Positions 28,089 through 37,261 of a stretch of DNA of 64,000 bases are shown here, piece after piece. Source of the DNA: Alphaproteobacteria bacterium (lineage in GTDB: Bacteria; Pseudomonadota; Alphaproteobacteria; Acetobacterales; Acetobacteraceae); contig JAPLOI010000053.1 in assembly GCA_026400815.1 (NCBI GenBank), forward strand, positions 32,756 through 96,755, written 5' to 3'. Each line of letters starts with the position of its first letter. The stretch's first letter is position 1. The notes under the pieces were generated by a model, which saw nothing but the letters and a program-made list of their open reading frames with translations, did not search any database and was not told the origin of the DNA. The position numbers were made by a program, and so were the translations under genes.

Positions 28089-29363
28089 CTAGGTGTTCAT
28101 CGCGTCGAAGAAGTCCTGGTTGGACTTGCTGTATTTCAGCTTGTCCAGCAGGAAGTCCATCGCGTCCATCGTCCCCATCGGGTTCAGGATGCGGCGCAGC
28201 ACCCACATCTTGCTGAGCGTGCCACGGTCCACCAACAGCTCTTCCTTGCGGGTGCCGGACTTCGTGATGTCGATGGCGGGGAAGGTGCGCTTGTCCGACA
28301 GCTTGCGGTCCAGGATGACCTCGGAATTGCCGGTGCCCTTGAACTCCTCGAAGATCACTTCGTCCATGCGGCTGCCGGTGTCGATCAGAGCGGTGGCGAT
28401 GATGGTGAGGCTGCCGCCTTCCTCGATGTTGCGCGCCGCGCCGAAGAAGCGCTTGGGGCGCTGCAGGGCGTTCGCGTCCACGCCGCCCGTGAGCACCTTG
28501 CCGGAGGAGGGCACGACGGTGTTGTAGGCGCGGGCGAGGCGGGTGATGGAATCCAGCAGGATCACCACGTCGCGCTTGTGTTCCACCAGGCGCTTGGCCT
28601 TTTCCAGCACCATTTCCGTGACCTGCACGTGGCGGGTGGCAGGCTCATCGAAGGTGGAGGCAACCACTTCGCCGCGCACGGTGCGCGACATGTCCGTCAC
28701 TTCCTCCGGCCGCTCGTCGATGAGCAGGACCATCAGGAAGACTTCGGGATGGTTGGTGGAGATCGACTTGGCGATGCTCTGCAGCATCATGGTCTTGCCG
28801 GTGCGCGGCGGGGCGACGATCAGGGCGCGCTGGCCCTTGCCGATGGGGGCGACGAGGTCGATCACCCGCGGCATGTAGTCCTTGGTAGCGCCCTTCGCGG
28901 TCGGCTCGGTCTGCTCCATCTCCATCTTGAGCTTCCGCTCGGGATAGAGGGGGGTCAGGTTGTCGAAGTTGATGCGGTGCTTCACCGCCTCGGGCGGCTC
29001 GAAGTTGATGGTGTTGACCTTGAGCAGCGCGAAGTAGCGCTCACCATCCTTGGGCGCGCGGATCTGGCCTTCCACCGTGTCGCCGGTGCGCAGGCCGAAG
29101 CGGCGCACCTGGGTGGGGCTCACGTAGATGTCATCGGGGCCGGGCAGATAGTTGCTCTCGGCGGAGCGCAGGTAGCCGAAGCCGTCTGGCAGGATTTCCA
29201 GCGTGCCTTCGCCGTGGATGGCCTGGTCGTTCTCGGCGAGGCTTTTGAGGATCGCGAACATCATGTCCTGCTTGCGCAGGGAGGATGCGTTCTCGATGGC
29301 CAGCGACTCCGCGAAGCTGAGCAGGTCGGCGGGGGTCTTTGCCTTGAGTTCGGCAAGATGCAT
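28089..29363 (-). CDS. rho: transcription termination factor Rho
   Basis: A 424-residue RNA helicase. The start is the ATG at 29363 ([15 protein letters not shown]); the longer frame to 29474 is Pro/Arg-rich and non-coding in look. The N-terminal RNA-binding cold-shock-like domain contains [15 protein letters not shown] and [19 protein letters not shown]. Walker A is [13 protein letters not shown] near residue 176, the [13 protein letters not shown]alker B and catalytic Glu follow, and the R-loop region [14 protein letters not shown] is present. Length is standard. In other alphaproteobacteria rho sits in the same near-origin cluster as hemE and trmE. The leader is long and pyrimidine-rich on the transcript strand (see 29364-29575). 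Confidence 0.97.
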   Translation of the reverse strand: MHLAELKAKTPADLLSFAESLAIENASSLRKQDMMFAILKSLAENDQAIHGEGTLEILPDGFGYLRSAESNYLPGPDDIYVSPTQVRRFGLRTGDTVEGQIRAPKDGERYFALLKVNTINFEPPEAVKHRINFDNLTPLYPERKLKMEMEQTEPTAKGATKDYMPRVIDLVAPIGKGQRALIVAPPRTGKTMMLQSIAKSISTNHPEVFLMVLLIDERPEEVTDMSRTVRGEVVASTFDEPATRHVQVTEMVLEKAKRLVEHKRDVVILLDSITRLARAYNTVVPSSGKVLTGGVDANALQRPKRFFGAARNIEEGGSLTIIATALIDTGSRMDEVIFEEFKGTGNSEVILDRKLSDKRTFPAIDITKSGTRKEELLVDRGTLSKMWVLRRILNPMGTMDAMDFLLDKLKYSKSNQDFFDAMNT

Positions 29364-29575
29364 GTGGAGGCCTCGTGCGGTGCCGCCAGGGGCGACAGAA
29401 GAGGGGTTCGGCGGAGGGAGCGGTCGTCGGGGGGGCTGTTCCGCCGTCAATCCGGGGGGCGCGCGAGGGGCCACCGGGCGGTCGGAACTGCGATGCGGGG
29501 AGGGAAGGGGCAGAAAGGCGGCGCGCCGGGTGGCTGCACCGCGTTCTTGGTAGGCGCGGATTCCGGTGGCGTCAA
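29364..29575 (-). promoter_or_regulatory. rho promoter and C-rich leader (possible autoregulatory rut region)
   Basis: On the minus strand TTGACG (29575-29570), a 17-base spacer and TACCAA (29552-29547) form a plausible promoter. The following 180-base leader is strikingly C-rich and G-poor for long stretches (for example around 29395-29460 and 29490-29525), the composition of Rho-utilisation sites. Rho is known to attenuate its own mRNA in enterobacteria; that it does so here is inference. Confidence 0.4.
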
Positions 29576-29583
29576 GCCAGGGG

Positions 29584-30039
29584 TCAGGCAGCGCCGGGTG
29601 GAACGGGGCGGCGCCACTCCATGTCGCCCTCGGGCTGGCGGGGGGCAGTGAAGCCGAACTTGGCGTAGAGGCCGTGCGCGTCGTCGGTGTTCAGGGTCCA
29701 GGCACGGACAGTGGCAACCGCGGGATGTTCAAGCACGGCGCGCACCAGGCCGGTGGCCAGGCCGCGGCCGCGATGGGCGGGCAGGATGAACACGTCGGTG
29801 AGGCGGGCGTTCAGCGTGTAGTCCGTCACGGCGCGGGCGAAGCCGGCTTGGGAACCATCCGGCGCGTAGAGGCCGATGGCGTGGGCAAGGCGGATGCTGC
29901 GTTCCACCGTCTCACGCGAGCGGCCGCGGGCCCAGGCAGATTCTTCGGTGAGCCAGCGGTGGATGGTGTCGATGTCCATCCGCGCCTTATCGTCGGACGT
30001 GAAGTAGCCGTAGGCGAGCTCGGTGCGGATTTCGGACAT
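29584..30039 (-). CDS. GNAT family N-acetyltransferase
   Basis: A 151-residue acetyltransferase. The GNAT core is visible as [29 protein letters not shown] (residues 78-106), where RGRGLA is the acetyl-CoA pyrophosphate loop, then [18 protein letters not shown] at the C-terminus. Substrate unknown. Its ATG shares one base with the hemJ stop (TGATG), so it is the last gene of a tightly coupled hemE-hemH-HAD-hemJ-GNAT unit. The rho promoter starts just after its stop. Confidence 0.85.
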   Translation of the reverse strand: MSEIRTELAYGYFTSDDKARMDIDTIHRWLTEESAWARGRSRETVERSIRLAHAIGLYAPDGSQAGFARAVTDYTLNARLTDVFILPAHRGRGLATGLVRAVLEHPAVATVRAWTLNTDDAHGLYAKFGFTAPRQPEGDMEWRRPVPPGAA

Positions 30040-30485
30040 CAGAAGGGCTTCACGATGACCATGATGACGATGATCACCATGAGCACGGTCGGGACCTCAT
30101 TGGCGATGCGGTAGAATTTATGGCTGCGGCGGTTGCGGTCTTCCAGGAACTCGCGCCGCCACTTGGACATGGCGCCGTGAAAGCCGGTCATGAGCAGGAC
30201 CATGGTGAGCTTTACGTGCCACCAGCCATCGTGCTTCCAGTCGATCACGCCGGGCGTGGAGAGCAGGAGCAGCCCGAAGAACCAGGTGGAGATCATCGCG
30301 GGGTTGATGATCTGCTTCAGCAGGCGGCGCTCCATCACCTTGAAACGCTCGCTCTCCACCGAGCCCGTGGCAAGCTGCGTGTGGTACACGAACAGCCGCG
30401 GCAGGTAGAACATGCCGGCCATCCAGGCGATCATGCTGATAACGTGCAGCGCCTTGATCCAGGGGTAGAACGCGACAAGCGACAT
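30039..30485 (-). CDS. hemJ: protoporphyrinogen oxidase HemJ
   Basis: A 148-residue membrane protein starting at the ATG at 30485. It has four hydrophobic helices and the HemJ features: YPWIKALHVISMIAWMAGMFYLPRLFVYH in the first helices (conserved His and Arg for heme b), VMERRLLKQIINPAM, and WWHVKLTMVLLMTGFHG with a further His. HemJ oxidises protoporphyrinogen IX to protoporphyrin IX using the respiratory chain and replaces HemG/HemY in many alphaproteobacteria. It is coupled at both ends by TGATG overlaps to a HAD phosphatase gene upstream and a GNAT gene downstream, in the same run as hemH and hemE. Confidence 0.93.
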   Translation of the reverse strand: MSLVAFYPWIKALHVISMIAWMAGMFYLPRLFVYHTQLATGSVESERFKVMERRLLKQIINPAMISTWFFGLLLLSTPGVIDWKHDGWWHVKLTMVLLMTGFHGAMSKWRREFLEDRNRRSHKFYRIANEVPTVLMVIIVIMVIVKPF

Positions 30486-31177
30486 CACGCGGTCTCCTTG
30501 CCGGCGGCGAGATAGCCGGGCAGGTCGAACATGGAGCGGAACGGCACGGCGCCGACGGCAGCCAGGCGGGTGCCGTCGTGGTGTGGGGCGTAGCCCAGGC
30601 AATCCATGCCGGCGGCGCGGGCGGCAGTGGCGCCGGGCACGGAATCCTCAATCACCACGCATTCTTCGGGCGCCACGCCCTGGGCCGCGGCGGTGGCGAG
30701 GAACAGATCGGGCGCCGGCTTGCCGCGGGCGACATCGCGATGGGAATGCACACGGCCAGCGACGAGATCGCGGATGCCGAGGCGGCCGAACTTCACGTGC
30801 ATCTCCTCATGCGAGGAATTGCTCGCCACGCGCCAGGGCAGGCCAAGTGCGGTGGTGGCGCGCAACGCTTCCACCGCGCCGGGGATGGGGCCAACGCCTT
30901 CCGCCATGGCGTCGATCACCTTCTGCACCAGGGATTGCTTCCAGTGCTCCTCCAGCGCGCGGCCGAGGCGGCGTTCGATCAGCGGCTGCATGTCGGTGAA
31001 GGTGAGGCCGAGGAAATGTCCGTCGGCCTCGTGCGCGGTCATCGCCCAGCCGAGCGCGCTCAGCTCCTCCGCCACCACGCGGTTGGCCACAGGCTCGCTG
31101 TCCACCAGCACGCCGTCGCAATCGTAGATCACGAGGCGCAGCGGCGCGCGGCGGCGGCGCATGAAATCGAGCGGCAT
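30485..31177 (-). CDS. HAD-IA phosphatase (beta-phosphoglucomutase/phosphoglycolate-phosphatase-like)
   Basis: A 230-residue hydrolase; ATG at 31177 (an alternative ATG at 31162 would trim five residues). Motif I is VIYDCDGVLVDSEP (nucleophile Asp near residue 20). A helical cap follows, then motif II VASNSSHEEM, the Lys in VARGKPAPDLFLATA, and motif IV VIEDSVPGATAARAAGM. This is the standard layout of small-sugar or nucleotide phosphatases and beta-phosphoglucomutase relatives; the substrate is not predictable. It lies between hemH and hemJ with one-base TGATG overlaps on both sides, so it is co-translated with heme genes without an obvious role in heme synthesis. Confidence 0.88.
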   Translation of the reverse strand: MPLDFMRRRRAPLRLVIYDCDGVLVDSEPVANRVVAEELSALGWAMTAHEADGHFLGLTFTDMQPLIERRLGRALEEHWKQSLVQKVIDAMAEGVGPIPGAVEALRATTALGLPWRVASNSSHEEMHVKFGRLGIRDLVAGRVHSHRDVARGKPAPDLFLATAAAQGVAPEECVVIEDSVPGATAARAAGMDCLGYAPHHDGTRLAAVGAVPFRSMFDLPGYLAAGKETA

Positions 31178-32268
31178 CAGGCTTCCGCCGGAACAGGCTT
31201 GCCGGCGCGGGCGTGCGGGCAATCGCCGAAGGGGGCGGGGCAGGTGCGGCCGCCGACGAAGCTGCACAGGCCCGTGTTCCGGCCCAGCGTAATGCGGGCC
31301 AGCGCGGCCAGCGCCTGGATGAAGCCAGGGTCGCTGTTCTGCACCGGGGCGCGGAAATAGCCGGGCACGCCTTCCTTGTGGGCGAGTTCCTTGTACTCCA
31401 CGTCCAGCTCGACGAGGGTTTCCGAATGGTCGGAGACGAAGGCGATGGGCACGATGAGGATGGCCACCTTGTCGTGCGCGGCAAGCTCGATCGCTTCCTC
31501 CGCCGAGGGGGAAATCCATTTCTGCGGGGTGGCGCGGGACTGGTAGCAGATGCTCCAGTCCAGATCCGGGATGGCCAGCGCGCGGGCAACGGCGGCCGAG
31601 GTCTTCTCGATCTGGTTCTGGTACGGGTCGCCCTTCTTGACGATCACCTCCGGCAGGCCGTGGGCGGAGAACAGGACGCGCAGCGGGATCGCCGGGTCCA
31701 ATTCCGCGCGGGCCTGGTGGTAGCTGGTGCGGACCAGATCAGCGGTGGCGGCGATGAAGCCGGGGTCGCTGTGGTAGCAGCACAAGCTGTGCACCGGCGC
31801 GACCAGCCCGACCTTGGCGGCGGCTTCGCGCCAGGCGGTGAGCGAGCTGCCGGTCGTGGTGGTGGAATACTGCGGATAGAGCGGCATCAGCAGCACCTCG
31901 TCGGGTGCGAAATCACGCACCTCGCGGGCGGTTTGCTCGCTGAACGGGTGCCAGTAGCGCATGGCGATGAAGCAGCGCGTTTCGTATTCCGGCAGTTCCG
32001 CCTGCAGCCCATCCGCCTGCTGCTGGGTGAGCTCCAGCAACGGGGATTTGCCACCGAGGATGTTGTAGTTCTCGGTGGCCGGCTTCACACGCGCCTGGGC
32101 GATGATCCGGGCGAGCAGCGGGCGCACGAAGAACGGCACGCGCAGGATCGCGGGATCGGTGAACAGGTTCACCAGGAAGGGCTTGATCGCCTCTGGCCGG
32201 TCCGGTCCGCCCAGGTTGAACAGGACGATGGCCAGGCGGGGTTTCTTGGGGGTTTCGTCACGCGGCAC
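31177..32268 (-). CDS. hemH: ferrochelatase
   Basis: A 363-residue enzyme that inserts Fe2+ into protoporphyrin IX. I choose the GTG at 32268 (protein begins VPRDETPKKP), which has GGTGGAGC upstream and overlaps the hemE end by 11 bases; there is no nearer ATG. Motifs: AIVLFNLGGPDRPE near residue 13, AMRYWHPFSEQ, LPLYPQYSTTTTGSS, the catalytic-site SAHGLPEVIVKKGDPY (His), and ICYQSRATPQKWISP. The C-terminus GLCSFVGGRTCPAPFGDCPHA has three cysteines, which may relate to the [2Fe-2S] cluster known in some alphaproteobacterial ferrochelatases. Downstream coupling is TGATG to the HAD gene. Confidence 0.93.
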   Translation of the reverse strand: MPRDETPKKPRLAIVLFNLGGPDRPEAIKPFLVNLFTDPAILRVPFFVRPLLARIIAQARVKPATENYNILGGKSPLLELTQQQADGLQAELPEYETRCFIAMRYWHPFSEQTAREVRDFAPDEVLLMPLYPQYSTTTTGSSLTAWREAAAKVGLVAPVHSLCCYHSDPGFIAATADLVRTSYHQARAELDPAIPLRVLFSAHGLPEVIVKKGDPYQNQIEKTSAAVARALAIPDLDWSICYQSRATPQKWISPSAEEAIELAAHDKVAILIVPIAFVSDHSETLVELDVEYKELAHKEGVPGYFRAPVQNSDPGFIQALAALARITLGRNTGLCSFVGGRTCPAPFGDCPHARAGKPVPAEA

Positions 32269-33280
32269 GGATTTGCTCCACCAGGGCCCCCACGTGTTCG
32301 GGCGGGGTTTGCGGCACGATGCCATGGCCCAGATTGAAGATGTGGGGGCGGCCACGCAGCGCGTCCAGGATGCGGGACGTCGCTTCGTGCATCGGCGCAC
32401 CGCCGGCGACGACGGCCAGCGGATCGAGATTGCCCTGCAGGGCGATTTCAGGCGGCACCATCAACGCGGCGGCTTCGGGCTTCATGGAGGTGTCGATCGC
32501 CACGCCCTGCACGCCGGCGGAGAGCGCGTAATCCGCCAGCATGCTGCCGGCGAGGCGCGGGAAACCGATCAGCGGCACGTGCGGATGGCTCTGGCGCAGC
32601 CCGGCGGCGAGGCGCGCGGTGGGCTCGATCACCCAGCGGCGGAATTCGCCCGGCGGCAGCATGCCGGCCCAGCTGTCGAACAGCATCAGCACCTCGGCGC
32701 CGGCATCGGCCTGGCCGCGCAGGTAGATCAGGTTGCCCTCGATGATGAGATCGATCAGGCGCTGGAACAGGGCGGGGTCGCGATAGGCCATCAGGCGGGC
32801 AGCGGCAAATTCGCGCGAGCCGTGGCCTTCCACCATGTAGCAGGCCACCGTGAAGGGCGCGCCGGAGAAGCCGATCAACGTGGCGTCGCCCAAATTGGCA
32901 GCCACGCGGCGCACGGTTTCCCAGACCGGTGACACGATATCGGCCACGCCAGCGGTGCTGAGCGCGTCGAGGTCCGCTGCAGTGCGGATTGGCGGCAGGA
33001 TGGGGCCCTCGCCTTCAGCGTAGCGGAGTGCCTGGCCGAGCCCGAGACTTACGATGGGCAGGTCGCTGAACAGGATGGCGGCATCCATGCCGAAGCGGCT
33101 CAGCGGTTGCAGGGTGATCTCCGCGGCCTTTTCGGGCGTGAGGCAGAGCTTGAGAAAATCCCCTGCCTCGGCCCGCAGCGCGCGGTATTCCGGCAGATAG
33201 CGCCCGGCCTGGCGCATCAGCCACACTGGCGGCGGCCACACTGCTTGCCCCGCCAGCACCCGCAGAACCTTCTTCGGCAT
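32258..33280 (-). CDS. hemE: uroporphyrinogen decarboxylase
   Basis: A 340-residue enzyme that decarboxylates uroporphyrinogen III to coproporphyrinogen III. N-terminal signature PPVWLMRQAGRYLPEYR (residues 17-33), FSDLPIVSLGLG with the catalytic-site Asp, GFSGAPFTVACYMVEGHGSREF near 137, LMLFDSWAGMLPP near 203, and IDTSMKPEAA in the C-terminal half. Length is standard. It is the first gene of the leftward heme run and faces PPSR across the 310-base gap at 33281-33590. In Caulobacter and Rickettsia the hemE/RP001 gap is the replication origin. Confidence 0.96.
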   Translation of the reverse strand: MPKKVLRVLAGQAVWPPPVWLMRQAGRYLPEYRALRAEAGDFLKLCLTPEKAAEITLQPLSRFGMDAAILFSDLPIVSLGLGQALRYAEGEGPILPPIRTAADLDALSTAGVADIVSPVWETVRRVAANLGDATLIGFSGAPFTVACYMVEGHGSREFAAARLMAYRDPALFQRLIDLIIEGNLIYLRGQADAGAEVLMLFDSWAGMLPPGEFRRWVIEPTARLAAGLRQSHPHVPLIGFPRLAGSMLADYALSAGVQGVAIDTSMKPEAAALMVPPEIALQGNLDPLAVVAGGAPMHEATSRILDALRGRPHIFNLGHGIVPQTPPEHVGALVEQIRAA

Positions 33281-33517
33281 TCAGCCCATCCCGCACATTT
33301 GTCGGCTCTCTTCTATCAGAAAAGAATCTTTATGACTTGAGTGATGAGAGAGATGGGGGTGGGGTACCTGGGGTACCCCAGCCACACGCGGCCTCGGAGC
33401 CGGATGTCCACATGCGGGTGGGCGGCGAAGTGGCTCAATTTGCGGGCGGAATCGCATGTGTCCCCAAACGCGCGCTGGAGCGGGGGCATCCGTGCCCAGG
33501 TACATCAGGCGGCAGGC

Positions 33518-33526
33518 TTATCCCCA
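33518..33526 (+). promoter_or_regulatory. DnaA-box-like 9-mer TTATCCCCA
   Basis: One mismatch to TTATCCACA, inside the putative oriC. Confidence 0.5.
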
Positions 33527-33576
33527 CTGACGTGATCCGATCGCGCGGCGAGGGCTGGCGGGACGAGATATCCCCG

Positions 33577-33585
33577 TTATCCTCA
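33577..33585 (+). promoter_or_regulatory. DnaA-box-like 9-mer TTATCCTCA
   Basis: One mismatch to TTATCCACA, 59 bases from the previous box and 6 bases before the PPSR start codon, so DnaA binding could also affect PPSR expression. Confidence 0.5.
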
Positions 33586-33590
33586 GGTTT

Positions 33591-34451
33591 ATGCCGAACC
33601 GTCTGAACCTCCATCTCGTGTCCGATGCCACCGGCGAGACGCTGAACTCCATCGCGCGCGCGACGGTGGTGCAGTTCGAGCACACGCAGATCGTGTACCA
33701 TCGCTGGAGCCTGATCCGGTCGCGGCTGAAACTGCAGAGCGTGATCGACGGGATCGAGGCCGAGCCGGGCCCGGTGCTGTCCACGCTGGTGGAGAAAAGC
33801 CTGCGGGTGGAGCTGGAATCCGCCTGCCAGCGTCTGGGCGTGGCCGTGGTGCACGTGCTCGATCCCGTGCTGGCGATGCTGGCCGAACAGTTCGGGGAGA
33901 CTGCCTCTTCCCGCCCCGGGCGGCAGTACGTGCTGGATGATGCCTATTTCAAGCGGATCGACGCGATCCACTACGTGTTGGCGCATGACGATGGGCAGGC
34001 CCATGCCGGGATGACCGAGGCCGACGTGGTGCTGGTGGGGGTATCGCGCAGTTCGAAAACGCCCACCTCCTTCTATCTGGCGAACCGCGGCATCAAATGC
34101 GCCAACATCCCGCTGGTGCCCGGTATTCCCGAACCGCCGGAGCTGGAGAACCCGCATTGCCCGGTGATCGGGCTCACGCTCGATGTGAACGCGCTGATCG
34201 AGATCCGCCGCCACCGCCTGCGCATGATCGGGGCGGCAGCCACCGCGACGGCCGCGCGGCAGGATAGCGGCGACTATGTGGACCCCGAGGCGGTGAAGGC
34301 GGAACTGCTCTGGGCGCGGCGGCTGTGCACGCGGCGCGGCTGGCCGGTGATCGATGTCACGCGCCGTTCCATCGAGGAGACGGCAGCGACCGTGCTGCAG
34401 CTGATGGATGCCTGGCATGAGCATAAGCGGCGCAGCGCCGCCCCCACCTGA
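33591..34451 (+). CDS. PEP synthase / pyruvate phosphate dikinase regulatory protein (DUF299, PPSR)
   Basis: A 286-residue bifunctional ADP-dependent kinase/Pi-dependent phosphorylase of the DUF299 family that switches PpsA or PPDK off and on by Thr phosphorylation. It begins [19 protein letters not shown], has the P-loop-like [19 protein letters not shown] near residue 146, then [14 protein letters not shown] and [11 protein letters not shown]. Length is typical (about 270-290). This is the RP001/CC0001 homologue that flanks the origin in Rickettsia and Caulobacter. In those genomes maf follows directly; here maf is 5.9 kb away behind a two-component island. Confidence 0.93.
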   Translation: MPNRLNLHLVSDATGETLNSIARATVVQFEHTQIVYHRWSLIRSRLKLQSVIDGIEAEPGPVLSTLVEKSLRVELESACQRLGVAVVHVLDPVLAMLAEQFGETASSRPGRQYVLDDAYFKRIDAIHYVLAHDDGQAHAGMTEADVVLVGVSRSSKTPTSFYLANRGIKCANIPLVPGIPEPPELENPHCPVIGLTLDVNALIEIRRHRLRMIGAAATATAARQDSGDYVDPEAVKAELLWARRLCTRRGWPVIDVTRRSIEETAATVLQLMDAWHEHKRRSAAPT

Positions 34452-37257
34452 AGCGCAAGCGGGATCGGTGATCCCGTGGCACCGCCGCTGGCTGCGGCTG
34501 GAATCGCTGGTCACGTTGCTGGCGCTCCTGGTGGTGTGGTCCGGCGTGCTCGGCTACCTGACGCACCAGCGCAAACGGGTGGAGGTGGAAGCCTTCCAGA
34601 CCGCGTCTGACCTCGCGCGCGGCTTCGGCGAGAGCGTGTCGCGCACGCTGGAGGCGATGGACCAGGTGTTTGCCATGCTGCGCGCCTTCCATCGCGCCGA
34701 TCCCGCGCGGTTCGACATCCAGGCGCTGGCACCACGCGACCAGGTGCTGAACGACCTCACCCTGCAGATCGCGCTGACCGATGCGCGCGGCATGCTGCAG
34801 GCGAGCAATCTCGGCGGACCCGCGGTGGATCTGTCGGACCGCGAGCATATCCGCGTGCATCTGGCGCGGCCGGCGGAGGATTTCCTGTTCGTCAGCAAGC
34901 CGGTGCTCGGCCGCGTCTCCCGCAAATGGTCGATCCAGCTCACGCGCAAGCTGTTCGATGCCCATGGGGCGATGGCCGGTGTGATCGTGATCTCGCTGGA
35001 CCCCGCCTATTTCTCGCGCTTCTACGCGTCGTTCAACGTGCCTGGTGGCGCGATCGCTTTGGTGGGGCTGGACGGGGTGTTCCGGGCTCGGGCACCGGAG
35101 ATGGAGGGCTCACTGGGAGCAGAAGTGCCGGCGGCCACCATGGACCAGCTGCGTGGGCCGGTGGAGCCGGGCACGTGGCAGGGCACGAGTTCGATCGATA
35201 CCACCGAGCGGCTCTACGCGTTCCGGCGGCTGGACCGATATGGGCTGGCGGTGCTGGTCGGGTTATCGGCGCGCGAGGTATTCGGCGAGTTCGAGCGTGA
35301 ATCCCTCTGGTTCCTGCTGATGGGGCTCGGACTTTCCGGGCTTGTGGTCGCGCTGGGGCAGATGCTGATCCGATCCCGGCGACGGCTAGTGGCCTCCCAG
35401 GCGACGCTGAGCGCCACGCTGGAGAATATGAGCCAGGGCATCCTGATGGTGGATGTTCAGGGCCGGGTGCCGGTGATCAACCGGCGGGCGGCGGAGCTGC
35501 TGGGCTTGCCGGAGCGGCTCTCCCACCCCGGCGTGGCGTTCCTTGACATCCTGCAGTGGCAGATCGACCGCGGCGAGTTCGTGCCGGATGGCAGCGATGT
35601 CGATGTGGATGCCATGGCGCGGGCCGGTGGCCTCGGTGGCCCGGCGGCCTATGAGCGCCAGCGGCCCGGCGGCCGGGTGCTGGAGATCCAGACCCGCTTT
35701 CTGCTCGATGGGCGTGCGGTGCGAACCTATTCCGATATCACCGAGCGCCGGCAGAACGAACTGGCCCTGGCGGCAGCCCGCGATGCGGCGGAAACGGCCT
35801 CGCGGCTGCGCGCCGAATTCATGGCAACGATGAGCCATGAGATCCGCACCCCGCTGAACGCCGTGGTGGGCATTGCCGGGCTGATGGGTGAGGCAGACCT
35901 GCCGCCGCATCTGCGGCGCTATGCCGGGGCGCTGCGCGAGGCGGCGGAAACGCTGCTGCTGGTGATCGACGACGTGCTGGATTTCTCCAAGCTGGATGCC
36001 GGCTGCATGGAAGTGGAGGCGATCCCGTTCGAGGTGCCGGCCCTGGTGGCGGGCGTGGTCGACCTGATGGAATTGCGCGCGGTGGAGAAGGGTCTGGCAC
36101 TGGGGATGCAGGTGCCCACCGATGCCCCGGTGCTGCTGGGCGATCCCGGGCGGTTGCGCCAGGTGCTGCTGAACCTGGTGGGCAATGCGGTGAAGTTCAC
36201 CGAGGCCGGCCGGGTGGTGGTGGCGGCCACAATGGAAGATGCCGGCGCGGGGCGGATTCGGCTGCGGATCGCAGTGCGCGACACCGGGCTGGGGATCGCG
36301 CCCGAGGTGCAGGCACGGTTGTTCGAACCGTTCGCGCAGGCGGACGGCTCCATCTCCCGGCGCTATGGCGGCACTGGGCTGGGCCTGGCGATCTGCCGAC
36401 GGCTGATGGACCGGATGGGCGGCACGATCGGGGTGCGCAGCACGCCGGGTGAAGGAGCGGAATTCGCCTTCGAACTGGTTCTGCCGATGGGCCGTGCCCT
36501 GCCGGTGCGGGGCGATGCCATGGCAGCGGGAACCGGGCGGAAGCTGCGCATCCTGCTGGCGGAGGACAACGCCACCAACCGCCTGGTGGCCGTCACCCGG
36601 CTGGAGCGGATGGGCCATCACGTGGATGCCGTGCCCGGCGGCGCGGAGGCGGTGCGGCAGGTGCAGGAGATCGCGTACGACCTGGTGCTGATGGACGTGA
36701 TGATGCCCGGCATGGACGGCCTGGCGGCAGCGCGGGCAATCCGGGCACTGACGGAGCCGGCGGCCTCGGTGCCGATCGTGGCGTTGACGGCCAACGTGTT
36801 TGCCGAACACCGCGATGCCTGCCGGGCAGCGGGGATGGACGGGTTTCTCGGCAAGCCAATGACACAGCCGGCGCTGGAGCGTGTGCTGGCGCAGGCCGAA
36901 GCAGGCATGTTGCGGCGTGCCGGTGGAAGGGAAGACGCACCAGAGGAGACACTCGCCCGCCTGGCCGGTGATTTCGGCGCCGCCGAGGCGACCGAGGTGC
37001 TGGCCGGTTTCCTGGAGGAAGGCCGCGCGGCCGCGGCGGCGATGCAGGACGCAACGGCGGCCGGTGACGATGCCGGGATGGCACTGGCGGCACGGGGGCT
37101 GCGCGAGGCGGCGGATACGCTGGGGCTTGGGGCGCTCGGCGCACTGGCGGCGGCGGCGGAATCGGCCGATGCCGTACAGCGGGCGGCGGCGATCTCGGCA
37201 CTGGAGGCCGCGCTGGAAGCCTATGCCATCGGGTTTGCCCAGGCGGTGCGGGCCTGA
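34408..37257 (+). CDS. membrane hybrid sensor histidine kinase with receiver and degenerate HPt domain
   Basis: 949 residues from the ATG at 34408 (34417 is equally possible); it overlaps the PPSR end. Helix 1 is about residues 32-52, a Cache-like periplasmic sensor spans about 55-295, helix 2 is about 297-320, and a PAS-like domain is about 335-450. HisKA has [14 protein letters not shown] (His477), and the ATPase domain has [19 protein letters not shown] and GGTGLGLAI. The receiver has [22 protein letters not shown] (Asp763) and Lys816. The C-terminal 100 residues fold like an HPt, but the phospho-His is Arg896 ([12 protein letters not shown] instead of AHxLKGxxxxLG). An HPt-bearing protein is encoded nearby at 38674-39363. 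Signal unknown. Confidence 0.92.
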   Translation: MPGMSISGAAPPPPEAQAGSVIPWHRRWLRLESLVTLLALLVVWSGVLGYLTHQRKRVEVEAFQTASDLARGFGESVSRTLEAMDQVFAMLRAFHRADPARFDIQALAPRDQVLNDLTLQIALTDARGMLQASNLGGPAVDLSDREHIRVHLARPAEDFLFVSKPVLGRVSRKWSIQLTRKLFDAHGAMAGVIVISLDPAYFSRFYASFNVPGGAIALVGLDGVFRARAPEMEGSLGAEVPAATMDQLRGPVEPGTWQGTSSIDTTERLYAFRRLDRYGLAVLVGLSAREVFGEFERESLWFLLMGLGLSGLVVALGQMLIRSRRRLVASQATLSATLENMSQGILMVDVQGRVPVINRRAAELLGLPERLSHPGVAFLDILQWQIDRGEFVPDGSDVDVDAMARAGGLGGPAAYERQRPGGRVLEIQTRFLLDGRAVRTYSDITERRQNELALAAARDAAETASRLRAEFMATMSHEIRTPLNAVVGIAGLMGEADLPPHLRRYAGALREAAETLLLVIDDVLDFSKLDAGCMEVEAIPFEVPALVAGVVDLMELRAVEKGLALGMQVPTDAPVLLGDPGRLRQVLLNLVGNAVKFTEAGRVVVAATMEDAGAGRIRLRIAVRDTGLGIAPEVQARLFEPFAQADGSISRRYGGTGLGLAICRRLMDRMGGTIGVRSTPGEGAEFAFELVLPMGRALPVRGDAMAAGTGRKLRILLAEDNATNRLVAVTRLERMGHHVDAVPGGAEAVRQVQEIAYDLVLMDVMMPGMDGLAAARAIRALTEPAASVPIVALTANVFAEHRDACRAAGMDGFLGKPMTQPALERVLAQAEAGMLRRAGGREDAPEETLARLAGDFGAAEATEVLAGFLEEGRAAAAAMQDATAAGDDAGMALAARGLREAADTLGLGALGALAAAAESADAVQRAAAISALEAALEAYAIGFAQAVRA

Positions 37258-37261
37258 CCCT

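Larger units (their letters stand above)
33281..33590. other. putative chromosomal replication origin (oriC), hemE-PPSR intergenic region
   Basis: A gene-free 310-base interval between divergent hemE and PPSR (RP001-type). It contains an AT-richer patch at about 33290-33345 (unwinding-element candidate), two 9-mers one base off the DnaA box TTATCCACA (33518-33526 and 33577-33585), and a weaker ATGTCCACA (33404-33412). It also holds two GANTC methylation sites (33324 and 33449) and a 14-base palindrome CTGGGGTACCCCAG (33368-33381) next to a repeated GGGGTACC. No TTAA-N7-TTAA CtrA site is seen. The location matches the known Caulobacter origin; box number is modest, so this is a candidate. Confidence 0.6.

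Noticed and set aside
33361..33381. GGGGTACC repeats as DnaA or CtrA sites in the origin region
   Set aside because: They match neither consensus; kept only as a palindrome of unknown role.
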